Assembly (NCBI GenBank): GCA_013399855.1
Contig: VXAY01004974.1
Location: 62,001-126,000, forward strand
Length of the DNA stretch: 64,000 nucleotides
Source of the DNA: Oxyruncus cristatus
Lineage: Eukaryota > Chordata > Aves > Passeriformes > Cotingidae
Direction of reading: 5' to 3'
Part shown: piece after piece, positions 1-14,600 of the stretch
Numbering within the stretch: position 1 is the stretch's first letter
Layout: each line of letters starts with the position of its first letter
The notes under the pieces: generated by a model
Seen by the model: only the letters and a program-made list of their open reading frames with translations
Told to the model about the DNA's origin: nothing
Databases searched by the model: none
Made by a program: the position numbers and the translations under genes

Positions 1-1289
1 GTGCATCCTTTTCAGAATTCAGTAGAATATTTCATTCTCTGAACCTATTTTGAACACCTTAGGAAATGTTTCAAAGGGCAGCTGGCTTCCCTGATTTCTT
101 TTCAAGTATGTCCACAAAACATTTATCGTTTTAAACTATAGCAACAACATTTACTTTGAAAGGGCTTCTTTTCTCTTTCTAGAAAGGAACCTGTACTAGC
201 TCCTTTCCCCCCCCGGCTTACCGAGCAAGCTGTGTAAAGAGAAGTGGCTCCTGTGGCCACTAAAGAAAACAACTGAACCAGACAGGCCTTTGCTGAGAGC
301 TTAACCTGGAGTTTGTGCCAGAGTGAGTACACAAGCATTACTGAGAGGCTTCTTTCTTCCGTCAGACATCAGAATTGTTTTGCTTTGTGACCACAGGCAA
401 GCGGGTGCTTGGAATAAGCCGGAAGCCGCGAGTTAGACTGTATGGGATAGTTACGGCAGCGTGTGCTCTTGGAGAATGATCGGTGAGGGCAAAACCGCAG
501 GAGGGGGAGGCAGGGTAAATGTCATTGCACTTATCTGAAGCTGAATGCAGGGCTGCTTTCCAGCCAGAAAGCGTGAAGCTGACGTTTTACCTCTGCAGTG
601 TGCTGCCATTGCAGCACTGGCTGTTTTTCATTATTAGCAAATAACTTTCTGCATTGCAGGTCTGTGTGCATGCAGCTTTGTTGCTTTTACACCTTCTTCT
701 CCTGAAGGGAAAATTTTGAAATTTACTTCCCATGAGGTACACAATTCTAGAAAATAACCTTCTTTTGAACTTCTGAAGTTGGAACCAGCAAGGGCTTTTC
801 TTGTGTAGCAAGGGAAGAGTTTGCAGGTTCCGTTAAGGACCTTCATCCCCAGACTGTGTGGTGAAGAGAAAGGTGGCATCCCTTGAGGGCAGGCATTGTC
901 AGAAAGGTCTTCTCCTTCCTGATTCTGATGATAAAAAAAATTATATATGAAGTTATTGTGAAACTTAAGCCCAAATCATGAGAAGAAACCCTTAACTTAT
1001 TTTTAGCAGTTCAGAGGAACACTAATAAGCATTTTATTAACTGATATATTCTATGTCTCATTATTTATGAAAAATCAGATGAAAGGAAAAGAGGTGTCAC
1101 ACCTCTCGACACTGTGATGCTGTAGTGTAGGTGTCCAGATGCTGATGTGCCCAGACAGCTCTGCAACCCGGTATGAAATTTTTGGCCTGTAAAACTGTGA
1201 TTATGAAGAGGAAACATACGGAAACCTGCACTTTAAAATTCTGAGGGAGAACTGGTGTGTTTCATATGGATTTCTGAACTGATGCCATG

Positions 1290-1316
1290 AAAAACAAACA
1301 AACAAACACACAAAAC
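1290..1316. repeat. AAAC-type simple repeat
   Basis: aaaaacaaacaaacaaacac followed by acaaaac; a short tetranucleotide run. Confidence 0.85.
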
Positions 1317-4300
1317 CTCAATGAAATGTGAGCCCAATTTGTAGCTTTCTTGTCAGAGCAGTTAATATTGCAGAATCTGGAAATGCTTTATACTACCAAA
1401 TATTAAATTACTGCTTCAGTTCTTATTGTGGATTTAAAGGTCTATCTTTAGGCACACAATTTGGAGATGTGTGGAGATACTAAAGCAATGGGAGTATATC
1501 CTTCCGTGGGAAGGACAAAGTAACTATGGTCAGGGCATTCATTGATCAAAACTGGTGTAGTTTTCCAGTAAAGATGCGTCATCTGCAAGACATACCTGAA
1601 AATGAATGTGGCTACATAACTGAATACTAAAATTTCCAGTAATTATACAGTTTCCTTGGTAGGTATGTTTTAATACTCCTACCATAAAATTACCCCACAA
1701 TGAAATAATAGAATTTAGAAGAGAGTGAGATATTGAAACAGTGCCCATTACTTCATTTTCTTTTCATGAAGGTTTCCTGCCCTGATAAAATATAGAACAG
1801 TTTGTGAGCACAGCCTCTTAGCTTTTGTATGCTGCTGTGAATTTGTGAGGTGAGTGTAGTTGCTGCCCAAGGACATGGTACTTACTGGAGGGTTCGGTAG
1901 GAGAATCTTGTTGACCTGCAGTTACTGTATCTGCTTGCCTTTAAGTTGGCTCAAAAAAAAAATAAAAGAGTAGTATCTTTCAACATCTCAGCAGATTCAT
2001 TAGATTGTTATCCAGCCTGAACATACATTTTATAAAATATACTATTACATGCTTATATATATTTATATTTGTTTGTCAGTATTGCAAATAGTACTTTGAT
2101 GAATCATTACAACTAGTCTAATTAGACAAAATAAATTAATGAGTTATATCTGCTAAAGCTACACTTTTGATTTTTTTTTTATTCTATTTGCTTTCTTAGA
2201 AAATTGGTTTGTGTGATAAAATTGGAGGCTCTTCTCCTGTAATTAGTTTCAAATAGATGTGAAAGGAAATTTTCTTTCTGATATATTCTATTTTGCTTCA
2301 AAAACATTTTTTAATGACCTTCAGTGTAACAAAGAGAAATGACCTTATGTACTTCAGAAGGGTATATTGGGTGTTTTTCCATGAGTTTCACACTAATATT
2401 TTGGGCACTGGTGTAAAGGAAACACGTTGCATATTCAGCCTTTGCACCCGGTGTCAGGACACAGTTGCTGCATCTGGTTAGACTCACTCCAATAAACTAT
2501 TTGGTAAAACCTGTACAATGTTGGCTGGTTGAGGCAAGCTGTCCTGGCCTGTTCAGTGCTACAGGAGGAATATGAGATGGAGAAAAGCCCAGCTCCTTCT
2601 TAAAGAGGTTTGTCTTACCAAAACAATTTAAAATAACCATGTCATTTATAATTGTCATTTCCTGTCATGTGATACTTAACAGTGTGTCTATGGCCAACCA
2701 TTCAGCACTCTGTCCTTACAATACATTTTAGTCTTCTGTTCAATTTATTTGCTGCTACTAAAAGTCAGTATTATATTTTTGAAGCATATCCATGCTGAAG
2801 AATTAAGATAGTAAAATATGGACTGTGCTTTATGCTCATTACAAGTTACATTCTTCTATTTAAGGAGAAACAGTAGCAGTCAACAGGAATGGAAATAGAA
2901 TTACAGTGCATTATGGTTTAGTGATGCAATATGTTTTTACCTTTGACCACCAGAGAATTAGTAATTATGTACCTGTCACTTAAAAGGAGGGAAAGAGGAT
3001 GTGTCCAGTTTCTGGTGTTATGTACCATTTCCCCAACTTTCTACATTCTTCGGAGGGAAAATCCCTGAAGTGTGAATCTGGCAAAACAATACCAGCTCCG
3101 TGCAGTATGTGGCTCAGACAGATAAAAGTTGAGTATTATGTTATTCCATGTTTGAACGGAGTGTCAACAGCCACAACATCAACATGTTGGAGGTGCTTGT
3201 AAGTATTAGTGCTGCAGATTTAAATCCGTGATCTGAAATCAGAACAGGATAACTGCTTTCTACTCCATTCTGCAATTTTGATTTAAAAAATCTTAATTAA
3301 AATGCAGTTACCATTAGAAATGTCTTCGTTCTGTGTTTACTTGGTGCTGTATTACAGTTTGCCAAAAAGTGGTTTAGGTAGCAGTCACCCTCAGAGTTCA
3401 GAAAGTACGAAAGAGGAACAACAGTGGGTGTTTGTTTTTCCAATTGTTCTTAGGTAAACAGGGATAATTGATGTATCTGTTATCACAGGGTGGTTCCTCT
3501 CTACCTGAGAGGAGTGTTTTTCTTGGGGTTTTTTTCTTCATAGATGTTGACATTTATTAATTTCTTCTACAGATTATCTTAAATGGCTTTGTGTCTCGTT
3601 CTTAGTCACACTGCACCTTACACAGTTAGTTTGAGTGGTGAAAAGAATGATGTTGTGTCAGCGGCTTTCCAGACTCATGACAATTCATAAAACAGTGGGG
3701 TTTAGATGTTAATTTTTGCATAGAGCCAGGGCCTTGGAGTTTGGGTTCTGGGGAGCAGTGTTTTTCAATATTGCAAAATTAAATATTCTTACTGATAAAA
3801 AGGCATTTTTGCTAGCTGTTTTTATGATGGCTGAAGGTTCATAAACTTCTTATATGCTTTACATTGTCACAGTGTCACATTAATGCTGTGAATAGAGGTT
3901 CCAATGGGAGGACAATAAATACTAGTATTCACTTATTTTTATTAAGTAAAAATGTATCCAGTCTCACTATGATGTTCAAAATTGCATTAAATGTCAGATT
4001 TTTCTCAAGTTAACTTTTCAGTTCTGCATCTCTTATTTGGATGTGTTTTAGTACCATTACAAGAAAATATGGATAGGTTTTCTGTTTCATTTTGAAAATA
4101 AGAACTAAACTGAAATACACAGAATTGCCTCAGAGAAGTTCTGACCATCAAAAAATTAATCCCACTTATCAATTTGTTACCGTCTTACATTGTCTTTCAT
4201 TTTGTGTATTCTCTCCTGAAGATCTGGTTGGTTTTAGAGTCCAAAATATGTAATTTTCCTTTAGAGGCAACCATGATGGAAAGAGGTTGGAAGTAAGATG

Positions 4301-4381
4301 TTTCCAAATTAGCAACATAAGCGTGCACCTTAAAATCTGCAGTAATTCTGACAGAATGCTGTCTGTGCAGGCACAAAATTC

Positions 4382-4403
4382 AAAAGGATCTGAAGATCCT
4401 TTT
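4382..4403. repeat. Perfect 10-bp inverted repeat
   Basis: aaaaggatct, 2-nt loop ga, agatcctttt. No associated gene; shape alone does not make it a terminator in a eukaryotic intron. Confidence 0.8.
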
Positions 4404-5531
4404 CAAAAACTCATCATTACTTAAACACAGACTAGGTAGGTATCCAACCAGTGGAGTGTTTAAAGCAGATAAAGTATAACGGCAGTTGCTGCTGTTTCTG
4501 TTCTTCTGGGTTCTTTCCTCAAATAGCTTCAATAGCCCCGTTTCCTGGGTTAGCAGTATTTTTCTAATTAAATAGAATTTCAAAGACAAATGCCCTCTTA
4601 ATGCCAAAGCTTACTACAGAAAGGATTCCTTAGAATAGGCAGACAACAGATACAAGAGAAGAAAAGTTACCTGCTGCAGCATTCTTTTGGCTCTGTAAAC
4701 AGCAGAGTGCCTCAACTCCCACTGGCTTTGCAAACGTTAAGGCTACTCAGCACCTGTAAAATTTACTAAGTGTCTCAGACCTAAGCTTGGGAACCACTCA
4801 GCAGTGGCAGTACGTTACAGACTTGTTACCAGTATATGGCTTAAAAATGCTGGGTTTGGACTTTGATCCGTTGTCATCCCTGTGAAAGTGACGGTCCTAT
4901 AGATATTTTGAAGTAATTTTGCGCACCTCAAAATATGTTCCCAGTCCCTCTTTTCCAGTCTTTCTTCACATGTGATGATGCATTAAGGCCCAGTTTTTCA
5001 AGCATGTTCTTTAACTATTTCTTTTTTAGCCTTCATTGAGAAGACAATCAGCTTTCTGACTGATAGTTTTGGATCAGTGTGCTCTGTTCAACTATGATGG
5101 TATTCTCCAAAATCTACATCCCCTAGAAACCAACAGGAATGTGATTCAAGCTTGCTTCTTGGCTTAGAACAAGAAAACGGTCCAGAAAAATAAAGAATAT
5201 TTTTCTAGGGAATCTGTAATGTCTGCAGAAATTTAGTGTAGTCTTCAACAAACATTTTATAGAGTTGTGGATCTGCAGTTTTCCAGAGAAATTAGAGGAC
5301 ACTCACTGCTGGGACCTGTGAACTCAATTGTTTCTGTTCTTTCCTAGACATTTGATCTCTCTTCCACCCATTTTTGTATGTCTTGCCCATGATAATTTTG
5401 TTTTGTATTCAGTGTTCTGCTGAAGAGCGAGTGAGCCGAGACTCTCCTGGGACGTGTCCCCTAAGTTTAGGTCTCTTTGCTATAAACAGTTGCAGTTGTT
5501 TTTAGTAACTGTGAGTTCCTTTTCACACTAG

Positions 5532-5621
5532 GTAATGCAGATGTACCTCCCATTCTGTGGGATTGCCATATCCAACGCCCAACTATTTGCAGCTTCAAGG
5601 AAGGAATATGACAGAAGCAGG
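5532..5621 (+). CDS. PDE11A: PDE11A exon (window exon 1): end of GAF-A
   Basis: 90 nt, 30 codons, phase 0 on both sides; acceptor cactag, donor gtaagt. Encodes [19 protein letters not shown] followed by a charged stretch ending DRSR, about residues 358-387: the C-terminal helix of GAF-A leading into the connecting helix. The internal ATG codons are not start sites, because the exon is bounded by splice sites and matches the middle of the protein. A second AG nine bases into the exon (5539-5540) could act as an alternative acceptor that drops Val-Met-Gln. Confidence 0.93.
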
Positions 5622-8600
5622 GTAAGTAAAAAACACATAGTGGACCAATATCAGACGGTGGTGTTTTGTTCCTTCAGGTTCCAGCAATGTGTACGTGTTT
5701 GCTGAGCAGACAGTTTTAACTAGGTTTCATTTCAAAAACTGTGTTTTCAACAGATCTCTGACTTGATTGAAGCAGAAAGGAGAGAGCATGGGAGGGAAAT
5801 ACGCTCGTGGGGGTGGCTGTTGTTTCCTGGTGTCAGTTCCATGTTTTCTAGTGCTGAAACAATTGCATTTGTGGCATAGACAGTGCAGGAGAGAGGGTTA
5901 CTTTGGCAGAGATCCAAGCTCTCATAAAATTCTAGTAATATCAAACCTTTTCCATCCTGAATTTTTAATATTCAATTCATGTGCAAATAATGTGGATATA
6001 TTTTTCTAAAAGTAAGCAGGAAAGAAACCCCTGTGTGTGAAGGGTTTTGACAGCATGTGTCTGCATAGATGCATTACTCATGACTGTTGGTGCCATGCAC
6101 GAGCTGGGACAGGAGGTTCTAAAGTGAAAATAATGCTAAGCTCTCATGTCATTTACTTGTCAGAGAGGAGTTTTTTAAATTTTTTTCAAGAAATAAAATG
6201 GTAATTTTGAGGGGTTTTTTTTTAAATCGACCTGCCTGCAATGATGCCAGGAAGTTATACTTTTGTTAGCGTGGATCACAGCTCCAAAGCTTCAGTAAAA
6301 ATACCCCTGATAGCGTAGAACCTATTCTTCCTTCACAAAAAAAGGGGAAAATACAGTGGTCTGGGCCCGTATATTGAGCTCTGACATTTTTATATTCATG
6401 ATTTTGGTGCTTTTCATGTGTGAAAACTAATGCTTTCCACTGCTTTGAAAACTAACAATAGCCCTTTCTAATGGCTCTTATATTTAAGGGTCCTGAGGAA
6501 TCTGAGCTTGTCTTTGGTCCAGGTCTGACAGCAGACCATTATATTTTGGGGTGGAGATGTTGAGGAGACTTGGGGAATAAAGAAAATTGTCTGCCAGTGT
6601 TTTTTTTCTCTGTTTGATGTTCAAATAAAATAATTGTTTGACTACACAGAGGCTTAAAATTTGCTGCAGATTCCCAGACTGCAGGGAACAATACAGAATT
6701 TTGAGGAATCAGCGTTTAATCTTCTGAGAGAGGCATTCAGCAGAAAAGTGCTAGAGACATTGTCATTCTTCATTAGAAAAGAGTAAATTCTGGTGGTTGG
6801 ATGTATCAGGAAACTGGGTTAGAGATACAGGTTCTTTGTTTCTTGTTGCTGCTTCAGCCATGCAAAGCATAGCAGCTGTCATTGCCATTTGACAGCTACA
6901 TGGTGGCCAAATACATAATCTCATTCTGGCCCATTGGTGGCCTTTAGCTTTGCCTAGTCCATGGCTGAAGTTAGTTGGCAAATACCAAGTGGTGGACAAG
7001 TGCATACTTTGCCTTCTCTATCACACTTGGACATCAATGGTGGCAACTTCCAACGACTGTGACCAAAATTTTGCTGATGGACCACCGTGTTAGTAGAGCT
7101 AAGACCACTCCAGTCTATATGCTTACCTGTATTGATGTTCTTTAGTGCCAGTGCCCTAAGTGAAAATAAAGGAAAAAGTACACTTTGGACCCATGGTAAG
7201 AAAGGACAAGGCTTATTTTTTTTTGAAGTTGATGAAAAGAGAGGGGAAGCCCTCAATTTTAAAACATTGTATTTTACAGACATGTTAGTGGTAAAGGCTG
7301 GATCAGAGTGCTGTTAGAATATGAAGTATTGATGTGGGGGTTTTTTCCTTTCCAGATTTGAACATGAAAATTGGATAATAAAAGAATAAAATGGAGTTTA
7401 AATGCCCTAGAAAATTCAATATAGAAAATCAAATAACTCCATCCATACTTCATTGCGTTACAGCCATTGCTTCATTTTTGGACCAAAGTGAAATAGTTTG
7501 AAAGATTCCCACTCTTCACTAAGAGTTGGATTGTGCCCAGTTATAAACTGAGAAATACTTCTTTCTTTCTTCAGATGCCACCCCCCCCACCAGTTCTGTT
7601 GCCATAACCATTATGAATTTTTTTTGAATGAAGATGTCAATGGATGATTCATATTAAAATCAATCCCAAGGATGATGCCTCCTTTGCAGTGCTTCATGTA
7701 TTTATTAATTCTACAGCTAATTCATCAGTTTTCTTTCCTGGTATGCAGGCATTACTGGAAGTAGTGAATGATCTCTTTGAGGAGCAGACTGACTTAGAGA
7801 AAATTGTCAAGAAAATTATGCATCGGGCCCAGACTCTGCTGAAGTGTGAACGGTGCTCAGTATTACTTCTGGAAGATATCGAATCACCTGTAAGTCCAGC
7901 TGCACATTCTGTAGAAAGACTAATATTTGAGTGGTGGAACACTTGTTTTTACTGTAGTGGAGCTTTTGCCTGTCATATGTAAGTACTGGACAGCAAGAGT
8001 TCTTCCAGCATGTTGTTCCTAAATGTGAGTTAGGTACAGGTCAAATCTTTATCAATACCACTGTTGTGTTTTAATCCTGGTGGGTGGCTAAGTCCCACAC
8101 AGCCCAGTAGGATGGGGAAGGGAACTGGAAGGCTAGAAGTGTGAAAGCTTGTGGGTTGAGGTACAGACAGTTCAGTAGGTAAAGCAAAAGCTATATGCAC
8201 AAGCAAAGCCAAATAAAGAATTCATATGATCCTTCCAATCAGCAGGCAGGTGATCTGTCATTTCCAGGAAAGCAGGGCTTCATCATGTGCAGTGGAAACT
8301 TCCCTCAGCTTTTATTGCTGAGCGTGACATCGTATGGTGTCATAGTATGGGATATCCCTTTAATTAGCTGGAATCAGCCCCGTCTATTCTGCACCCCTCA
8401 AGATATTCACTGGGGTGGCAGAATGGGAAACAGAGAAGGCCTTGACACTGTGCAAGTACTGCTGAGCAGTAACACATCCGTGTGTTATAAATGCTGTTTT
8501 CATCACATAACTAAAATGTATCATCACTACAGGCTATCATGAAGAAAATTAATGCCATCTGAGCCAAAACCAGTATAGGAACTTTTTCAGATGGAAACTG

Positions 8601-11600
8601 AAAGATACCATTTGTGATTCCTTATGGGCACTTGAAGGCATTTAATGGATGTCTGTAAGCTGCTGATGGATCAAACTATCACTGGTGTGTGATCCAGCTG
8701 ATATTCTGTGATTCTCAGTTGTCTGTGTGATGGAATTAGTGCCTACTACAGAGCGGCTATGACTTCTTAGCTGAGAAGCAAGGTGCTCTTGTGGTCTGCT
8801 TAAAAGGGAAAAATGACCTGATTTGTTATCAAATATTTATTTGCTCAGCTCCTTTCTTTTCTGATATAGCCACAAGAAGGAAAGAAAAATTCCTTCTGTA
8901 GCTTCATTTACATTTATAACCTTGCTAACACTTTCAGGCTATTGACTTATCAAATGGGTGGTGCTTGCAAGCAGTTTCAGAACAAGAAACAGTTGCATCA
9001 TCAACTCATTTTTACAACTAACTATTTCTGCATACATTCCAGTAAGTAATTATCAGGTATCTTTGTTGATATTGCTACGATGTTCATACTTTTGCATCTG
9101 TTATTGTTCTTTAAGTGTTGAAAACCGAAATAAGTAATTTCTATTCTGGTATGTAAACATGTTATATCTTCAATCAGACTACTGGCCACTCAGAAATCAC
9201 AGCTAAAAATAAACTCATCAAGACTTTGTTAACTGACAATCCTGTATATTCAGCAACTCAGCAGGGTTTACAGCAGTCTAGTAAGTGTCTTCGCAGTAAT
9301 CAGCTTCTGAACTTGTCTCATTAATATTTTTTTGTGGAATCGAATTCTGTAGTGTGGAGGAACAGCAAGACAGTGAGGGCTGAACATGCAACACAGGGAG
9401 TTTTCTCAGCGACTTTTGGTGGCCACTACTGCATGGGATTTTTTCCTTAGTGGAAGTTTTCCACTCACTCTAGGTTGGCAGGGAATAGCTGTGTTTACCC
9501 TTTTTAACAAGTTTCTCTATTACTTCGCAAAATAAATAATGAGAACCAGTTTTAGTTCCTAAACAATGAAAATGCTGTTAAAAGGTAAGTCCTCTTGTAA
9601 CACAAAATCCATTGGAAAATATGCATTTGCATACAAATGCCGAGATAGTCGTGTTCTAGTGATAGGAATAAGCTTTTACATTGAGCAGGTGAAATGAAAA
9701 CACAACTTTTAGCATTACTGAAGTAGGTTTGTTTTTTTGCAATTGCTCTGTCCACTTGACCAGTGAATAATTATTTTGTTGCAGAGCTCTGTTAAGTTGA
9801 ACAGATAGATGCTTTGACAGGGGCTTTTACTGGGACTTTGCAGTACTGATATTTATAGGGTACAAAAGCCTCTTTAAAAGTGCTTAACTTTTTCATGAGT
9901 ATTGTTATGAGTAGTGAAATAAGTGGCTGCCTTCATATTGGTAGCTCCCTCGAGTGTTTTCAGACTATTCAACACAAACTGCCCTCCTTCCTACTGATTT
10001 GAGAAGTAGTTGAAGGATAAAAACGTTGCTCGTAATATCATTTTTTTGCTACCCAAGTATTATTGGATTCACTGACTCTGCAATTGATTATTTGTTGCTG
10101 GGCTGTGACAAGTCTAAATTGTTATCAGAGGCAGACTCATAAGTTTGTTTGTACGGCACAAAGAACCCCCATTCCTTTTCCTTGGAGGGAAGATATGATT
10201 CTCATTTCATTTAAGTTAATAGAAATGAAGTAATTTCAGTGGAACTTGCCCTAAATTATACTAGCTTTCATAAAAGCAAGATCAAGGTTTGTATTTCACT
10301 TATATATTCTCTGCTATAGAATTTTAATGTTTCTAGTTCATTTTTTCTCTAAATTTCCCTGCCCCTCCCCTCCAATTTTATAATTACCATGTGTAGTTTC
10401 TACTCCATTCCTATGAAATGTCACTGTGTTTACAAGTATAATATGATTTTTATTTTTCACAGAGCAGTACATTGTGTTGGCAAGTTCTGAGTGGCTTTGT
10501 TCAGTTCATTTTTCTGCTCTTGGTACTATTTCTACCTTTGAGCTTGGAGGTTTTCTTCTCAAACCATAAACAATGAGTTCTCATTCCTCTAGACCAAATT
10601 GTGAAATGTGGCCAAAAAGTCTAAACTTTTTCTAAATGGTCATAAACCTTAGGTTAATTTGGAATAGGAGAATAGCATCTTGCCACCCACGTGGTAACTT
10701 TTACAAGTAGCAAAACAGTTATTCTCCTGATTTTCCCCCATTTTGGGGGCTTAACTTATATATCAAAATAAGTCTCCATATAGTAACTCAATATTAAACC
10801 ATGTTGCCATTTGTAAATTGTGCAAAAAGCTTTTACAATACAGAACTGAATCCAAGATGGGGACTCATCCAAAAACATGACCTCTGTTCTGTGCCACGTT
10901 AGCCACTCTTAAAATGTTTCATATAGGTGCTACTGGCACGTATGTTCAAGTGTAGTTAGTTGCAATTAGTAATGCAAATGGGTCTGTTTATTTTCCTATA
11001 TTAAACAAGCGAATTTTGGGTAAAGCTCCATAACTCACATTCTGAAAGCTTTTAAAGAGTAGATGGTTTCCTGGAATTGAAAGATATAATTTGGTTTTAT
11101 ATTGTTTGCTAGTGAACTGTGCACAGTGTGTATTTTGAACATGAATTCTCCATTAGGGGAATACAGATTGTATTTTTATCATAAGACCATTTGATAAAAA
11201 TACAGTTTAAATAATAGGAACCTCACATTTCTGTTTTCTTATGTATTAATCTTAATCTTAAATTACTTTTTTTTGTGACAGGTGGTGAAATTTACAAAAT
11301 CCTTTGAGTTGTTATCTCCAAAATGCAGTGCTGATACTGACACCAGGTTAGTGCTCATGTCTTCTGTGGTTATGGATTACTTCCTCTTTCAAAAAGTTTT
11401 AAATTTTACTCCCCAAGCTTTTATTTGCTTATGGAACTTTGGGTGGATTTGATTGAAGAGTGTGAGCCTACAGTTTTTACTCAGACAAGACTCCTGCTTG
11501 CTTCAAATGGAGACTTGCTTGAGGAAATATATGTGCCTATATTTATTTATATATATGTGTGTGTGTATACATATATATGTGTATATATATATATATGCAA

Positions 11601-14600
11601 TAACAATGTATCAGTTTTTCAGGTAAGACACCAGAAAAAAACTGACTTTTTATTGTGGATAACACACAGGTATTGTTTTGCTTGGTTAATACTGAATTAA
11701 AAATTACAAAATTATTTTAGATTGTTTGTTGATCTCTTACAAAATGCCTCTGTGCAGTGTGTTGAAGAGTTTCCAGTAAAATTTTATTTCTGCTCTTGTC
11801 AAGCTGGAAAGCCTAGAAACCTCAGAGCACACATATTTCCTAGAAACTGTGGCTGTTCCTGTGACTAAATCTCATTTGGGAGCCCAGTCAAAACGGAAGT
11901 ATATGTTTTGCTTACTAACAAAGTATAAGGGGCTAATTTTGAGTAGCAGGAGAGAGTGTTTTTTGTTCATGTAGGGTTGCTATATTAATTCCTATGAGAT
12001 TATACCACTGGTAACAGTTCACATAAAATGCCTTACGTACCTGATGAGGGGTGGAAGATTCCGGGCTCTTGTGAGGTTTCTTCCATCTTTCAGGGCTCAG
12101 TGTTCATCATATTTTGCAAATATGATAAACATATAAAATATAAGTACATTTTATGCAAATTAATTCTTACTGATTCTGAATGAGAAGTCTCCATATCAAA
12201 TGGCTGTCATAAACCTTCTCATGGATCGATCTTGCAGCATTAAAAAGATGGGTGGTGTTATTTTTAAGATGTGCAAACTGACAGCAGAGTCCAGTGCCAC
12301 ACAGAGAGATGGGTAGAGGATAGATCTCTTTCATGTCCTGTCTGCTACTTGAGATATGGGAATGGTGAGGCAAATGGAAAACAAGTGATAAGAAATAACA
12401 AGTTTTAAATATGAACAAATAATCTGTGATTCATCTGGGAATCACAAGTTACTGCTTTTGACAGAGTTTCAGAGTAGCAGTTGGTCTTTCCTAGGGGGTG
12501 AAAATACATTTCTTTTGTTCGGGGACAGGAGTATGAATCAAGGGATGTGGTTGTTATTCCTGTTTTTCTCAAACTTGATCTGTAGCCAGATTAGTCAAAA
12601 CAATGTAGAGTGGTGTCAAGATAACCAAGCTGGCTCATTTCTTGTTACCATAGTTATATTAGCACGTTTCCACAAAGCAGTTTGTAGTAGCCTGCTCCAC
12701 ATGTAGTCAAGATTATTTTAACTTTAGTCCAAGACATGAATAAACACGTGCAACCTAGTAGCCAGTCTTTATAAGATTTATAAAGGTGTATTTCTGTGTA
12801 TCTTAATATGAAGATATATGGCTTTTTCTTGGTTTTTTTTTTCATCCAATGAAGAGTGAGGTTGGTTTTACAATGACCAAGGTTAGACTGGTAGATATGA
12901 TGTCACATTTGGATCTAGCACAGGCACAGCTTGAGTTACTGGCACTGTAGTGGGAAGATAAAGGTTATTTAGGATACAGAACAATGCCGTGAGCTCTTGA
13001 CATTTGAGTATTTTTCTAGTGTGTTTTGCCCTTTTCATTCTACATTCTGCAGCTGTAACTGATGTAAAGTCATGAGACTTTTCTTGTGGAAAATAAATGG
13101 CAAGATGAGTTTCTCCATCATTACAACAGTTAAGATAAATATTTTTTCTTCAAAATTTTAGTGGAAATTCAAAGAAACTGTAGGCTGAGAACAGTTCTAG
13201 TTATAAGTTTTATCAGAATGAGAGAGAAGCTCCTAGGACAATATGACTTTGCATGCCCTAATGTACTTTCTCACAGAGTTGAAGTTGGCTTTTCTTTTGC
13301 AGTCCTCACATCTGCCTGATAGCAGCTCACCTGTTTAATCCCTAAATATTATAATAAATACTCATAGCTTTTTTCTTTGCTGTTAGTTGTAAAGAAATAC
13401 CTTGTAATACCATACTTGAATTTATCTGTTCAGTTTGCAGTTTTCCATCATACCATAATCAAGTTTGTTTATTATGTATAATGGCACAGTGATGCTTGCC
13501 TTTGACAGTGACTTTGTTCTCAAAGTACAGATTTGCCCAGTCTCCTAAATTTTCTCTCCCTTTGAAAAAATATTACATAAAACTTAGAAGTCTTGAGGGT
13601 TAAGTTCTGATATATTCTAGATGAAGACGAGCCTGATGGAATGCACTGTGGGGTGTCTTCCCTGCACAGAAGCCATTTTCGCAGATGGGATTACATTTTG
13701 ACAGGTAGCTGAGGTTACAGTTCTCTAACCTGAGTCCCAGTGGTAGCGGACAGCTCATCTGCCTGGGCCAGAGCATGCGTTGTGTGGGCAAAAATATCTG
13801 TGCTCCTTCCCATTTGGGCTGGTACAGAGGAATTGCTGAAGTCCCTCTACTGCTCTTTCACCACCACTCTCCCTGGAATGTTGTGCCTCTCTTCCAGAGT
13901 ATAGGTGTAAAGCACTTGTTAGGAATGGAGACAACATAACAGAACCTACTTTTAAAATTTTTTCATGACTTTTATCTTGTTTGTTTTACTTGGATTCATT
14001 TGCTGCTTAAAGTGCTTGACACCCATAAGGCAGTCCTGATTTATGTGTCTTATAATAATAATACCATTCAGATTTTTAAGTTATGAACTGGGAACTATGC
14101 ATTTAAAATTAGATTCTTATCCTTAAATATTTTTTGCTTCTCATGTATTGATGTCCTGAGATAAATTTTGAATTGTAAATACGAGTCTTTTACTTAGCTC
14201 AAAACCCCTCATATTTATGTAAAAACTCCTGTCAAGGTATACACATAACATTTATTATAGTCACTCAAATTTCTTATCCCAAATGAAAGTTGATACACTT
14301 AGATTTGTGTAAATCATTATTATTACCTTTATTTATAGTCTTTTAAGAATATTAAGTTTTCTTTCAGATGAGTGACATAGTTGAATTAGTCTCCGGAGAA
14401 TCAATGCAGTTGACAAAGTCAATCCTTTCACTTTGATTGAGTCTTTCAAGGATTTTACTTTGCATCCTTCTTTCATTCATGAGCATTACTTTGAAGCTTC
14501 AAGCTATTTTACTCTTCTGCATGGCTTCTTCATTACTTTTTTCTAAGCAATATTTCTCAGGTGCTGAAAAATAATCAATTTTCTTGTCAAAACTAAGAGA

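Larger units (their letters stand above)
1..5531 (+). other. PDE11A: Intron upstream of window exon 1 (5' part outside window)
   Basis: AT-rich non-coding sequence ending in the acceptor of the exon at 5532. I looked for earlier GAF-A exons and saw none, so they lie further left. Visible content: an AAAC-type simple repeat at 1290-1316, a 7-bp-arm palindrome at 1090-1106 and a perfect 10-bp inverted repeat at 4382-4403. Confidence 0.75.

Noticed and set aside
7644..7748. ATG upstream of window exon 2 as an alternative start (frame open from 7644)
   Set aside because: The frame runs through the pyrimidine tract and acceptor of the exon. The PDE11A match begins exactly at the splice site.
8690..8716. 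Possible CR1 tail (attctgtgattct string)
   Set aside because: Too short, with no upstream CR1 similarity.
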